Positions 10,331-20,549 of a stretch of DNA of 64,000 nt are shown here, piece after piece. Under the pieces are notes generated by a model. That model was not told the DNA's origin. It was given only the letters and a program-made list of their open reading frames with translations, and made no database searches. Source of the DNA: Talinum fruticosum (taxonomy: Eukaryota > Streptophyta > Magnoliopsida > Caryophyllales > Talinaceae); the NCBI GenBank assembly GCA_021018815.1, contig JAITYX010000009.1, positions 4,280,501 through 4,344,500 on the forward strand. Reading direction: 5' to 3'. Position 1 is the stretch's first letter; each line of letters starts with the position of its first letter. A program made the translations under genes and the position numbers.

Positions 10331-11857
10331 TGAAGACTCGGACTTTACATATACATCATTCCGAGTTCCATCAAGGAATCAGGTGTAAGACTTCATCTCT
10401 TATAAGGTTTTGATTACAAGTCATTCTAAGTGTCTTAGAAACTTTTCCGAGTGATATAGAATCTTTTCTAAGTGTTACGTAAACCATTGTATATGTTCTC
10501 ACTTGATTTTGATCGACTCGTAAATCATACTTTGTTCGCACACGCTCTAAGTCACTCGGACAACACTCGGATATATTGCATGTTCAAACATTTGGTCTAA
10601 TGTGCATAAACTCGAGTCTAACTTCATGATCTAAGTTTAATTGAATTATTGTGTTAATTTATCTTTCTAAGTCAGCATGCTTGTTTTAAACATTGTTATT
10701 CTAGATCAAGTCTTTCTACTCGATGTTCTTTATCCGACTTGCTTTACCTCTAGATCGACTCGGATGGAATTTGAGTATAATAGATATTAGACTCAAAAAT
10801 TCCACTCTTTTAGGACTCGGATAATTACGTACTAATTATCTTAATTAAATTAAATATTTGTGTCTAATCTTGGACCAAAGTATTTTATACTTTGAGAACC
10901 AAACTGATTTACTTTTGTAGGTTATTCGAACGAGGTTATCCGATTTTTGAATTACAAAAGTAATCGGCTTCAAGATGTCAAATCAGCGAGCAGACAAGGC
11001 TTTTCCTATTTCCGACCTACGCCCAAACATTGTGTCACGGTTGTCCGTTTCCAAATCTGGAAATCTGCAACGATAATCTCAATGTTGGTTTCCACCCTAC
11101 TTTTCGGACACCACCAGTAGATTGGGACTTCCAATGGAGTCAAGAGTCGTTGCCCAACGATCACACCTCAACGGATATTTTCCGAGTGACTCGGAAAGAC
11201 CATCGCAACGGTCACAAGGGACATCCAGTTAGAAGACAGTCACAAAGTCTAGTCCGCTTGGTTATCTATAAATAGAAACCAACTCTCAAGACTTGAGGAT
11301 TGCTGAACCAACTATCAATACACATACTTAAGCAAATGTCATTGTATTCATACTCAATCTTCTACTTACAATTCTAACTTTGTACTTAACATCTTTCCGA
11401 GTTGTAAGGTCTTGTAATCGGTTACAATCACGTATTCTTACTTTCTAAGTAAGGTCCATTGACTAAGCTGTAAGGGTTGACTCAGCTTAGTTGTCCCTAA
11501 CTCGTAAAGGTTATCTCTGTTAGGAAGTACTAGATCAAATAAGGGAATTTCTAAGTCTAGGAAAATCTTGTAAGGAATTGTCTAACTGAGCAATTTTGGT
11601 TGAGTCTTTCTACCGTATTTTGTGGATTCAAAATAGTGGATTGGACTTGGTGCTTGGATTAGCACCGACCGTGGTTTTCTCGCCCCATGAGGGTTTCCAC
11701 GTAACTTTCCGAGTTAGTACTTTTCCGAGTTTAATCTAGACTCGGACTCTCCTCGAGTCATTTCTAGTTTTATTCTTCCATTACTTGTTTAAATTTCCCC
11801 ATCACCCTATTCACCACCCCTCTAGGGTGACTTAGCCTCTCCAAGAGCAAACCTTTA
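10331..11857 (+). repeat. 3' LTR of the Sirevirus
   Basis: 1527-bp direct repeat partner of 1208-2704. It is slightly longer, partly because of an AT-rich insertion near 10822-10860. The TATA box is at 11267-11274 and the U5 inverted repeat at 11802-11830. The last bases are CTTTA instead of CTTCA. Many substitutions separate the two LTRs, including paired CG/TA changes. Confidence 0.92.
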
Positions 11858-12104
11858 AAGAACTTAAGCATACCTCAATAATCTTTTATAAGCCATTCAA
11901 AGGAAGATAATTGTTGGAGCTTGGCTCTAGTTTTGTGTGCCGCACACCTGCACGGAGGCCCCTAATGAGGCAAGTGTATACAGGAGCACCCCAGTTGAGC
12001 TCCTTTGTTTTATCAAGGTCCACTAAGTTCACCAAATAGTGAACATGAATCGTAATGGCCTGGTCGGAAAAGAGGATGTACTCAAGAGAAGATCAAGCAC
12101 GATC

Positions 12105-12793
12105 CTAATTAGTTGCTCGAGGAGAATCTTGAGGCCGAAAACAGATATCCTTAAGAGGCTCAAAACGAACGGTATACTCAAAGTGATTGCTATGTGGAAA
12201 TCTATCTACTATGGGACCGAAAAGGTGACGGAGATAGTCATGATTCTCGTACAAATTCTGGTCATAGGCTAAAGGTTCCCTCGCAAAGCCCAAACCGGAT
12301 AAAACAGCAAAATTAAAAGGAGTTATTGTCATCTCACCGAAGGGAAGGTGGAACGTGTTGGTAGTGTCCTGAAAGCACTCACTAATGGCTTTAATGGGAT
12401 CTCTCTCACTCCTATCAGTAAGGTGATTTAAAGCAATGTAGAGAGGTCCAAACCCACCATTGTACATGATATTCTCAAGAGGAAAGTGCATCCTCTCGCA
12501 TGTCTCCATAAATTTAGGAATGGCTCCACTACTTCGAATTGAGCCTTTCTACAAGACAAAATCCAACAAGATTTTTGTTAAAGAGTTACTCTAAATGAGC
12601 AAATGAAAAGGTTTAAGCCAATTAGCTTACTCGAAGAGGAAATGGCAAGTGAAGAAACATGGTTTTCAGCTTCAATCACAAGATCATTTGGGTTCCATTC
12701 ACTTTGAGGACGCCATTCTCGATTAAGGAAAGAGTCTTAAGTAAGACTCTCTGCTTTAATTTTTCCTACAGGATGAGCTTTTCTTCTAGGCAT
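12105..12793 (-). pseudogene. Antisense plant-mobile-domain (PMD) gene of a Tat element
   Basis: Minus-strand ORF lying antisense to the flanking plus-strand Tat retrotransposon. A start at 12793 gives MPRRKAHPVGKIKAESL, then a frame break. A HVSSLAIS segment follows, then after a likely intron the long ORF at 12509-12105. That ORF carries the plant mobile domain signature TNTFHLPFGEMTITPFNFAVLSGLG, shown here only by its short core TFHLPFGEMTITP. PMD proteins (the MAIL1/MAIN group) and transposon-borne relatives share this fold; their biochemical role is not settled. A TATA box lies upstream at 12915-12922. The last part, down to 11863, may extend the gene but is not readable. A broken second copy lies at 52669-53257. 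Confidence 0.7.
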
Positions 12794-12914
12794 TTTGAAG
12801 ACAAGGAATTCTTGAGAACCAACTAGTTTTCAAGGAGCAAAGTAAGGAAACACAAGAGAATAATAAGAGTAAGAAGAAGAGTTTGTGTGCAAAATGAGAC
12901 ACACCATGCACCTC

Positions 12915-12922
12915 CTTTTATA
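12915..12922 (-). promoter_or_regulatory. TATA box of the antisense PMD gene
   Basis: On the minus strand the sequence reads CCTATAAAAGGAGG, about 120 bases before the MPRRK start codon. The equivalent region of the second copy has CCATAAAAGGGAG at 52528-52539. Confidence 0.55.
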
Positions 12923-12929
12923 GGAAAAT

Positions 12930-13525
12930 TCAGTCAAGAATCCAAGCACACAAGACAAGAGTCAAGCAATTAGTAGGGAACCAAGGGAATCCGGCTAGAC
13001 TCGCCAGGGCCACGCCATCCACGAGGTGCTAAGGAGTCTAATCGGTGGTAGCATTTATAGCCTAGCCCACTTCCCTACTCTATGCAGTCTTGTCCTCTCG
13101 AAGCATGTGACCTTTGTCCCTTGTGCATGCAAGTGGGAGCTTCTGGACCCACTAATCAGATTTTTTAAAACAGCTTTTATTAGTTTGTTTCCAATTGAAT
13201 TACTCAGGTAAAACACTGAACTTTTGTCAATTCAGTTATGCACTAACAATTATGATAGCACAGACAAATTATTTAGCCAACCTTCAAATTAAAGGACGAT
13301 CGAAGTTTCAGCACCAAAATATGCCAAGCTTCAGGCTTTAATCAAGCCAAGCTTAGGATCCTTTTACTAAACTTCGAACGCATGCATCGCAATCAAGTTC
13401 AGGTCCCGCTTTAGAATTCAAGTTTGATTACAACCAATTCCAAGCATCACACAATATCCTATAATAACAATCGATTTAAGTACCATTTAGTGTCTACTTT
13501 GATCCTTCGCCTTTTTAGACTCGGT
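12930..13525. other. Tat 3' internal noncoding region
   Basis: Lies between the antisense gene promoter and the polypurine tract. No ORF is convincing. The last 60 bases (TAGTGTCTACTTTGATCCTTC region) match the reverse complement of 51960-52020, the same part of another copy. Confidence 0.55.
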
Positions 13526-13541
13526 CAAAGTGGGGGACTAA
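13526..13541 (+). promoter_or_regulatory. Tat polypurine tract
   Basis: CAAAGTGGGGGACTAA directly precedes the TGTAGACACC start of the LTR. The minus-strand copy at 51958-51973 reads AAAGTGGGGGTTAAT. Confidence 0.75.
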
Positions 13542-14231
13542 CTGTAGACACCTAAAAAGTTTCATCTCTTATCTCTTTATTTCGTGTTGTTTTGTTGGCT
13601 CGATGATGAAATCCCGAGTCCTGTTTTTGGATTTGAATCTCGAATTGTGATCGATTGGTGCAACATAAGCCAATAAACTACAAAAAACCCCAACAACAAA
13701 AATAGCCTTTTGCCTTGGTCGGTCCACAAATCCTCTTTTCTTTCAGATCGTCCAAGAACCGGGCCGAGCCTTTAGAGATTGTGAAGTTCAATGTCGTGTG
13801 TCGGAAATTCCAAGTTCGGAGTACCGCATTCTACTTTTGTCCAAACTATACAAGGAGTGGAAGACCTAAAGATGGCGTTGAAGCGTTGCATTTCATGATC
13901 AAGAGCATCAAAGTGCTGCATTTAAGCTTCACGAGACAGCCCATATGAGGCTAGAAGCTTTTCCCCTCAAAATGACGTCGTAGTTGGCGCCTGCCTTCTA
14001 GAAGCACTAAGTGGAACACCGAGTTTTGGCTTGGAGAATCCTTTGGAGACACAACTAGGGCACAAAACCCTAGGGTGCCCGGTTGGTCGGTGCCTTCCTT
14101 CCCGATTTAATTCGATTTTATCTCTTTCTAATCCGATTTTATCTCTTTGGATTTGGCCTAATTTATTTTCAGCTGCTTGGATCTGCTAGATGAAGGCAAA
14201 CCCTAGGTCATTTGTGACCTAGGTCATCTCC

Positions 14232-14239
14232 TATAAATA
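14232..14239 (+). promoter_or_regulatory. TATA box of the Tat LTR
   Basis: TATAAATA followed by GAGAG. The same box with the same GAG-rich tail occurs in the Tat LTRs at 28357-28364 (minus), 37428-37435, 45870-45877 and 51250-51257 (minus). Confidence 0.7.
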
Positions 14240-15199
14240 GAGAGCCCTGGCTCTCATGCTAAGGAAGGCTTCGGCCTTAGCATCACGCTGCAAAAGTTAA
14301 CTGGAATCCTCTCATGTAAACATTACTCTACTGAAATTTCCATAAAGCATTCATCTTTTTTACTTGCTACCATTGAATTTGTGCAAAGAGCTAAAGAATA
14401 TTCAGTTATTCTGATCTCTAGGCACTCATTCAACTAATGTTTACTATACCCTATGCACAATTCACAAAACAAGCCCTTTTCTTTTGGATTGTCATCATTG
14501 CATCGAGAGATCCAAGTGTGGAAAGCCGGATCAGCAAGGTGAGACAACCTCGAGGGAAACTATTCTTCCTTCGAACAATTTATTTATTTCTATTTTTATC
14601 GCTTTTCGTATTGTGGTTTAAGAGTTGTAATCGTTCTTTTTAAATTCCTCCCGACCGATGTAATTATTTTATTTCTCGCTTTTATTTTCTTTATTACTTT
14701 CTTTTCCGCTTTCTTTATTGCTTTATTTATTATGTAAGTAGTAGTTCAAAACATGTTGTCGTTTGCTTGTTTGTCTTATATCATTTTAATACATTACTTG
14801 AATTAGTAATGGTCGTCTTCGGACGGACAAAACGAAAGGGTTTTCCCTACATTTCATACCCTCGCCCCCAAATCGATTCTCGGTTCAAAGACCGATAGAG
14901 TCATTTTAGCCTTTTTAGTCTTGGTTTTCTCATATTGAGATTAGAAGAGAAAATTTTGTTTTTTGTTAGTTTTTTTCCTTAAAAACTTACCGACGACTCG
15001 TTTATTTTATCCTTTATTCTATTCAATTTTCATTTCGGTGTTTTCTCGCGACAGGATCGATAATGTTAGGTTTTGGATCTGCCTACTGGGTAGAGACCGA
15101 GGTTGGTTTCACCAGCCACGGCCTCCGGCCATCGCCAACCACCTTTAGGTGCGAGGCCACTGCCAGCACCGTGGGGTTAGCCGATAAGGCTTAGGTCCA

Positions 15200-17375
15200 T
15201 GTTAAGTCGTATTTTATACATATTTTTAGTAGTTATTGAGTTTATATTATATAGTTTATTTTATCTAATTTATTCTATTTTGTCTATTTATAAGTAATTA
15301 TCGAATAAAGTGGGGAAGAGAAGAAAAGTCGTTAAAAGTGGATTTTTAGCTACCGACAAGCATCCAAGAAAATATATGAAGTCGGTCCATAAATATAATA
15401 TGTAATAAAATATTTATTTTAGGATATTATATTTTAGGAAATCCTAAGTGGAATAGAAAAGGGAAACTTAGAAGAGAAGAAAGAGAAATAAACCCTAACT
15501 CTTTCACCCTATATATACTACTTATTATCATCATGGAGAGAGACCTAGGAAGCCAGCCACACACAATCACCACCTGCCCTTTGCTGTCCACGGCACCCAG
15601 CCGCCTGCACCTGCTGCCCAGCCGGCCTGCACTGCTCGCGGTCCACCAGTGCAGCCGCCAGCCCACCACCGCTTGCTGCCGCTGCTGCTTGTTCCTGGCT
15701 GCATCGTACTCGCTGCTGCTGCACCTTATCGGCCACTCGCTGTCCGCTGCCCAGCCAGCCACCATCCATCATCATCTTCTTCATCTTCCCGGGTCAAAGA
15801 AACTAATATCGGTAGTATAATTTAGTTTTGTAATTTTTATTAGAAAAGATTGAGTTTTTATTGATAGATTAATACTAAAGATGCTAGTTTTATTTAGTTT
15901 ACATGTTTTAAATTACATTATGTGTGAGTAGTTTTTCTTATACTTGGTATAATCTACTTGAAGCCATGTTAAATTATTTATTTTGAAACAAAGTTTCGAT
16001 TTTTATTGTCTTATTGATTCAATCCATGATTCTATGATAATTTGTGTTTAATGTTTATGAATTTATGTCTAATTAATTAGAGTGCACGCTACTTAGTTTT
16101 ATATAAATTCATGTGATAGTTTAGAGGGTTTAAGTACGTAATTGCTTGATCTTTTAGACATAAGTATCACCCTAGTTAATCATGGATGGCTCATACCCAT
16201 CTCTTTTAATTAGGAAATTATCATAGATCCTTCTTAAATCAATTTGCTAGTAGATTGGTTATTAGGTGCTAGATGATGTTTTTCTAATACTTAATGCTCT
16301 GATTTGATTAAATTCTAGTGCTAGTGCTAGGGTTATCAATATTAGTAGGGTTTATATTAGGGCTAGGCCTAAGTAAACTAATAACTAAGGAAAAACGGGG
16401 AAGATCCGCTAGTGGTTGTCTTCTACGGTTTAGCTCATGGGTAGATCAATTTGTGTGTTAATGATAAATAATAATTTGCATGGTGGATATAGATTATACT
16501 AAGTGTTTTTATAAATTTGCTATTTTTGATAATTATTTGTTTGCTTTTAGTTATTTTCTTGAGTTTATTAATTTTTACTTATCAAGTTATAGTCTTTTAT
16601 TATCAATTTCATTAAACCCCCTAAAGATCATTATTTTAGATTAGTTTTAGTAATTTTAATTTAATTTTATTTTGAGTCTTTATATATTTTAATTTTCAGA
16701 ATTAATTTTCTATTAGTTTTTATTATTTTTGAGTCAGTTTGTTAGAAATTAGTTTTAAAATAGTTTCTTTTGTTATTTTTTGTGTTTTATTTTCTTTTAG
16801 GGTTTAGATAGAGTCCTAGTTTGCTGTGATTAAATTTTAGAATTTTTGGAAATAATTTGATATTTTTTCAGATTTAATTCTTGAATTTAATTACTGCAGG
16901 TTTTTAATAAAATAAATTCGTAAATTAGATTTTAAATTTTGTTTTTATTTTTAGGGTCTGGTTAGGTTTAGAAAATTAGTATTATTATTCTGGGTAATTT
17001 TAGTATTTATTTTCGTAATTATTTTAGTGCAGAATTTTACTTATTTAATTTTCTGTTTTAGAATTTGTTTATTTTCTACTTTAGTTTTCTGTTTTAATTA
17101 TTCTAAAAATATACAAAAATATTTCTGGGTTATTGTAGTTTTATTATTCTGTATAAATTATTTATTTAGTTATTAGATAATTTTCTATGAATTTTAGTTA
17201 TTGATTTTAATTTATATTTTCTATTTTGTTTTTAAGAGTAGTAAATTTAATTAGATTAAAACTTGCATGTTATTATATCTTTCCTCGTGGATTCGATCCC
17301 TACTTGCCCTTGCTATATTGTTTATTATAAGTTTAAGTAGTGGTTTAATTTGTTCGTTGTACGACAAGCTCAACA
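15200..17375 (+). mobile_element. Solo LTR, 2176 bp, target duplication GTCCA
   Basis: Begins TGTTAAG and ends CTCAACA, a near-perfect 7-bp terminal inverted repeat of the TG...CA type. GTCCA flanks it at 15195-15199 and 17376-17380. It has a TATA-like CTATATATACT near 15510, then a GC-rich block (15533-15800), then a long AT-rich tract. Its tail has a CCTCGTGGATTCGATCCC segment like that near the 3' end of Athila/Tat-type LTRs. No PBS, polypurine tract or coding domain is present, so it is best read as a solo LTR. The lineage is uncertain, probably Ty3/gypsy. Confidence 0.8.
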
Positions 17376-17700
17376 GTCCAGATTGGTGTTTTCACACCAA
17401 TCTAGCCCTAAAGCCTCACGGCAAGACCAAAACCCTAATATTATTTATTCCTTAATTAGAAAATAAGATCCTGGGAATTCTGAAAATAATTTCTAAAATA
17501 AAATAATTATAAAACCGCCATTCAAACTTTGACTAATTAGATTTAATAAAACTTGAAAAATCTTAATAAAAGGTTCATCCCCACTTTTTGAAATGCATCT
17601 TTAAAAACCCTAAAATCGTTCTTCCCAACTCTTCAAAAACCCTAAATGCCAAAAGAGGCAATCGTGAGGGAAGCTCGACCCGGTTCCGGTTTGGTTCCTA

Positions 17701-20480
17701 AACCTTGTATCGAATATAGTCGGCATCCGAGTATCCAGGTGAGAGTCGGTTCGAGTCTTTTGAAAACCATAGACCGAGATTTTGAGTCTCTGCAAGATAT
17801 CCGAAAATTCTCTTCACCGCAGATGAGATGTGATTCTTTTGGATTAGCCTGAAATCTTGCACATAAGCAAACACTAAACATGATATCTAGCCTACTAGAT
17901 GTGAGATAAAGTAGAGATCCGATCATACCTCCATAGAGTTTCGATCTACGACTTTACCTTTCTCGTCTAAGTCCAGTTTTGAACTACTACTTATAGGTGT
18001 TGTTGCATACTTCACATCTTGTAGCTTGTATTTCTTCAATAACTCCTTGGTGTACTTAGATTGATGGACATAGATGTCATCTTTTTCTTGCTTGATTTGC
18101 AGACCAAGGAAGAAATTGAGTTCTCTCATCATGCTCATTTAGAACTCCTGTCTAATCAACCTAGAAAAATCTTGACATAGAGTTTCATTAGTACCTAAAA
18201 AATGATATCATCAACATAGATCCGAATGATAAGAAAATCATTCCCCTTGGTTTTTCCGAAAAGACTTTTGTCAATCTGACCTCTTTTGAAATCATTTTCA
18301 ACTAAGAAACCGCTTAGTCTTTCATATCAAGCTTTGGGAGCTTGTTTAAGACCATATAAAGCATTTTGCAATTTGAAAACATGATTTGGAAATTCTTTTT
18401 CAAATCCAGGTTGTTGCTCAACATAAACTTCTTCTTGAATATAACCATTGAGAAATGCACATTTAACATCCATTTGATAAAGCTTGATGTTCATGCTAGA
18501 TGTAAATGCTAAGAGAATTCCGATTGCCTCAATCCTAACAACAGGTATAAAGGTTTCTGCACAATTAATTCCCTCTTCTTGGTTATCCCCCTGTGCAACT
18601 CATCTAGCCTTGTTTCTTACTACCAACCCTTCCTCATCCAGTTTGATCTTGAAAACCCATTTGGTTCCTATTGCTTGGGAGGTTAGAAGGTTGTTTTGTT
18701 AGAGTCTAGACATGGTTTCTTTCAAATTGATTTAGCTCTTTTTACATGGCCTCTACCCATTCAGGTTCTATTAAGGCTTCTAGTACATTTTTAGGTTCAA
18801 TTAATGATATGAAGGATGTTAATGCACCTAGATTTTGCAAAGAAGATCGAGTTCTTACCCCACTATTGATATCAAAAAGTATGTTCTCAGGTGGGTGACT
18901 AGATGTGTATTTGAAAGCTTTACTTATCCTCTAGTTTACGAAGTTTGTTGGTTAAACAGGTTGATCTTTATTTGGTTGCTCTTGTTAAGTCTTCTACATT
19001 GGGTTGTTCTTTAACATTCTCAGCTAACTCTTGATTTTGTTCATTCCGAGTCACAACATTCCGAGTTAGCTCATTCTAAGTTGCCTCATTCTAAGTTGTC
19101 TCGGTTCTTCTATTTTGACTCTTTTCGAGCTCGGCTTGAGCAATGTCATCTTTATAAGTGTTAAGCTTAATATCCGAGAAGGTGGATTCACTTATCTTAC
19201 CAAGATCAATCTCATCAAAGACAACGTGGATACTTTCTTCCACTTTGTTAGTCCTTTTGTTAAAAATTCAATAAGCTTTACTATGAGATGAGTAACCCGT
19301 AAATATACCTTCATCCGATCTAGCATCAAACTTAGTCGGATGTTCCTTACCATTGTTATGCACAAAGCATTTACATCTGAATGGTCTAAAGTAGGAGATG
19401 TTAGGCTTCTTTCCCTTGTACAGCTCATAGGGTGTCTTCTTTAGGATGGGTCTAATAAGGCATTTCTTGAGTGTATAATTTCGTCGTGTTAATTGTCTCA
19501 GCCCGTAAATAGTAAGGTAGGTCATTTTCAATCATCATGGTCCTTCCTATTTCTTCAAGAGTTCTTTTCTTTCTCTCTACTACTCCATTCTGTTGAGGAG
19601 TTCTTGGTGCAGAGAAGTTGTTGGAGATGTCATTCTTGCCACGGAAATCTCCAAATTCCGAGTAATCGAACTCCCTTCCATGGTCGGTTTGAATTCGTCC
19701 GATGTGAGTTGAGCATCGACTTGAATTTTCCTACAAATCTTAGTGAACTCTTTGAAGGCTTCATTCTTGTTCCTCATAAAACACACCCAGGTCAATCGTG
19801 AATAATCATCAATAATAACTAGCACATATGATTTACCTCCTAAGATTTTCATAGGAATTTGACCACACAAATCCATATGAACTAACTCAAGCACTTTAGA
19901 TGTAGACATAGTTTTCGGTGGTTTAAAAGATTATCCGACTTGCTTTCCTTTTATGCATACTTCATAGATTTTATCTTTCTTAAATGCACAGTTAGGCAAA
20001 CCCCTAACCAATCCGTGAGATGTAAGTTTCTTGATGGTATGGATGCTAGTATGACCTAGTCTACGATTCCATGTCCATGAATCATCATTCAAAGATGCTT
20101 TTAAGCAAGATAAATTCTGACTAGAATTTGAAAGAGGAATAGTATAAGTGTTACTTGACCTTAGACCCGAGAGCTTTGTCTCTTTGGTTACTACATCGAA
20201 ATGTAGCAATTGGTCCGAGTGAACCTTACCTCTTGGACTTTGTCACATAGATGAGAAATGCTAAGGAGATTATACTTAAGCCCTTTGATAAGGTAGACTG
20301 GATCGACTGAGTTGTTTCCTTGACCAATCTTGCCATTCCTAACTATCTTACCTTCTGTTGTTATCTCCAAATGTGAATTTTCCTTCCTTTAAGTTTTCTA
20401 GCTCGAGGAGAGTCTTGAATCTCCTAACATATGGTGTGAGTAGCCAGTATCTTAGTACCAATGACCCTTCCATTTCCGAG
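17701..20480 (-). pseudogene. pol: Sirevirus pol, truncated in RNase H
   Basis: Minus-strand pol remains. A degenerate protease motif, DTGYSHHM, lies near 20420-20460. WTWNRRLGHTSIHTIKKL precedes the integrase (about 20030-20085). The integrase shows LVHMDLCGQIPM and VLVIIDDYSRLTWVCF (about 19780-19895). Reverse transcriptase motifs lie between 18600 and 18150, followed by MRELNFFLGLQIKQEKDD at about 18076-18132. It ends in the RNase H region at 17701 with the last third missing. Multiple stops and frameshifts make it non-coding. It aligns to 4304-7080 of the full-length copy. Confidence 0.85.
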
Positions 20481-20549
20481 TCACCCGCAACACAAAAACA
20501 AACTAACCCTTCTCACTTCCTCTTACAAACCTAGTAACTTTCTTTGCTA

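Larger units (their letters stand above)
1208..11857 (+). mobile_element. Full-length Sirevirus (Ty1/copia, Maximus/SIRE-type)
   Basis: A complete 10.65-kb LTR retrotransposon. The ends are TGAAG and CTTTA (CTTCA in the 5' LTR). Five-base direct repeats AAGAA flank it at 1203-1207 and 11858-11862. The internal order is PBS, gag, protease, integrase, reverse transcriptase, RNase H, env-like ORF, polypurine tracts, 3' LTR. Integrase before reverse transcriptase is the Ty1/copia order. A long env-like ORF after pol plus repeated AAGGGGAG polypurine tracts are Sirevirus traits (family knowledge). Both coding sequence and LTR pair are visibly diverged, so the copy is old and cannot encode its proteins. 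It appears to have landed in the 3' part of a Tat-type gypsy element. Confidence 0.93.
13543..17700 (+). repeat. 3' LTR of a Tat-type element, split by a solo LTR
   Basis: Begins TGTAGACACCTAAAAAG after the polypurine tract and ends near GGTTTGGTTCCTA. This fits the LTR family TGTAGACACC...TGGTTCCTACA seen at 27091-29073, 36846-38713, 45495-47121 and 51119-51957. A TATA box TATAAATAGAGAG lies at 14232-14239. Positions 15200-17375 are a foreign insertion. Without it the LTR is about 2 kb. The right end abuts truncated copia sequence at 17701. Confidence 0.78.

Noticed and set aside
15533..15820. 95-residue plus-strand ORF starting MERDLGSQPHT, plus two antisense ORFs
   Set aside because: Lies in the GC-rich block after the TATA-like site of a solo LTR; no similarity recognised and open in both directions.
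17600..17645. AAAACCCTAAA motifs suggestive of telomere repeat
   Set aside because: Only isolated copies, no tandem array; ordinary telo-box-like matches in an LTR.
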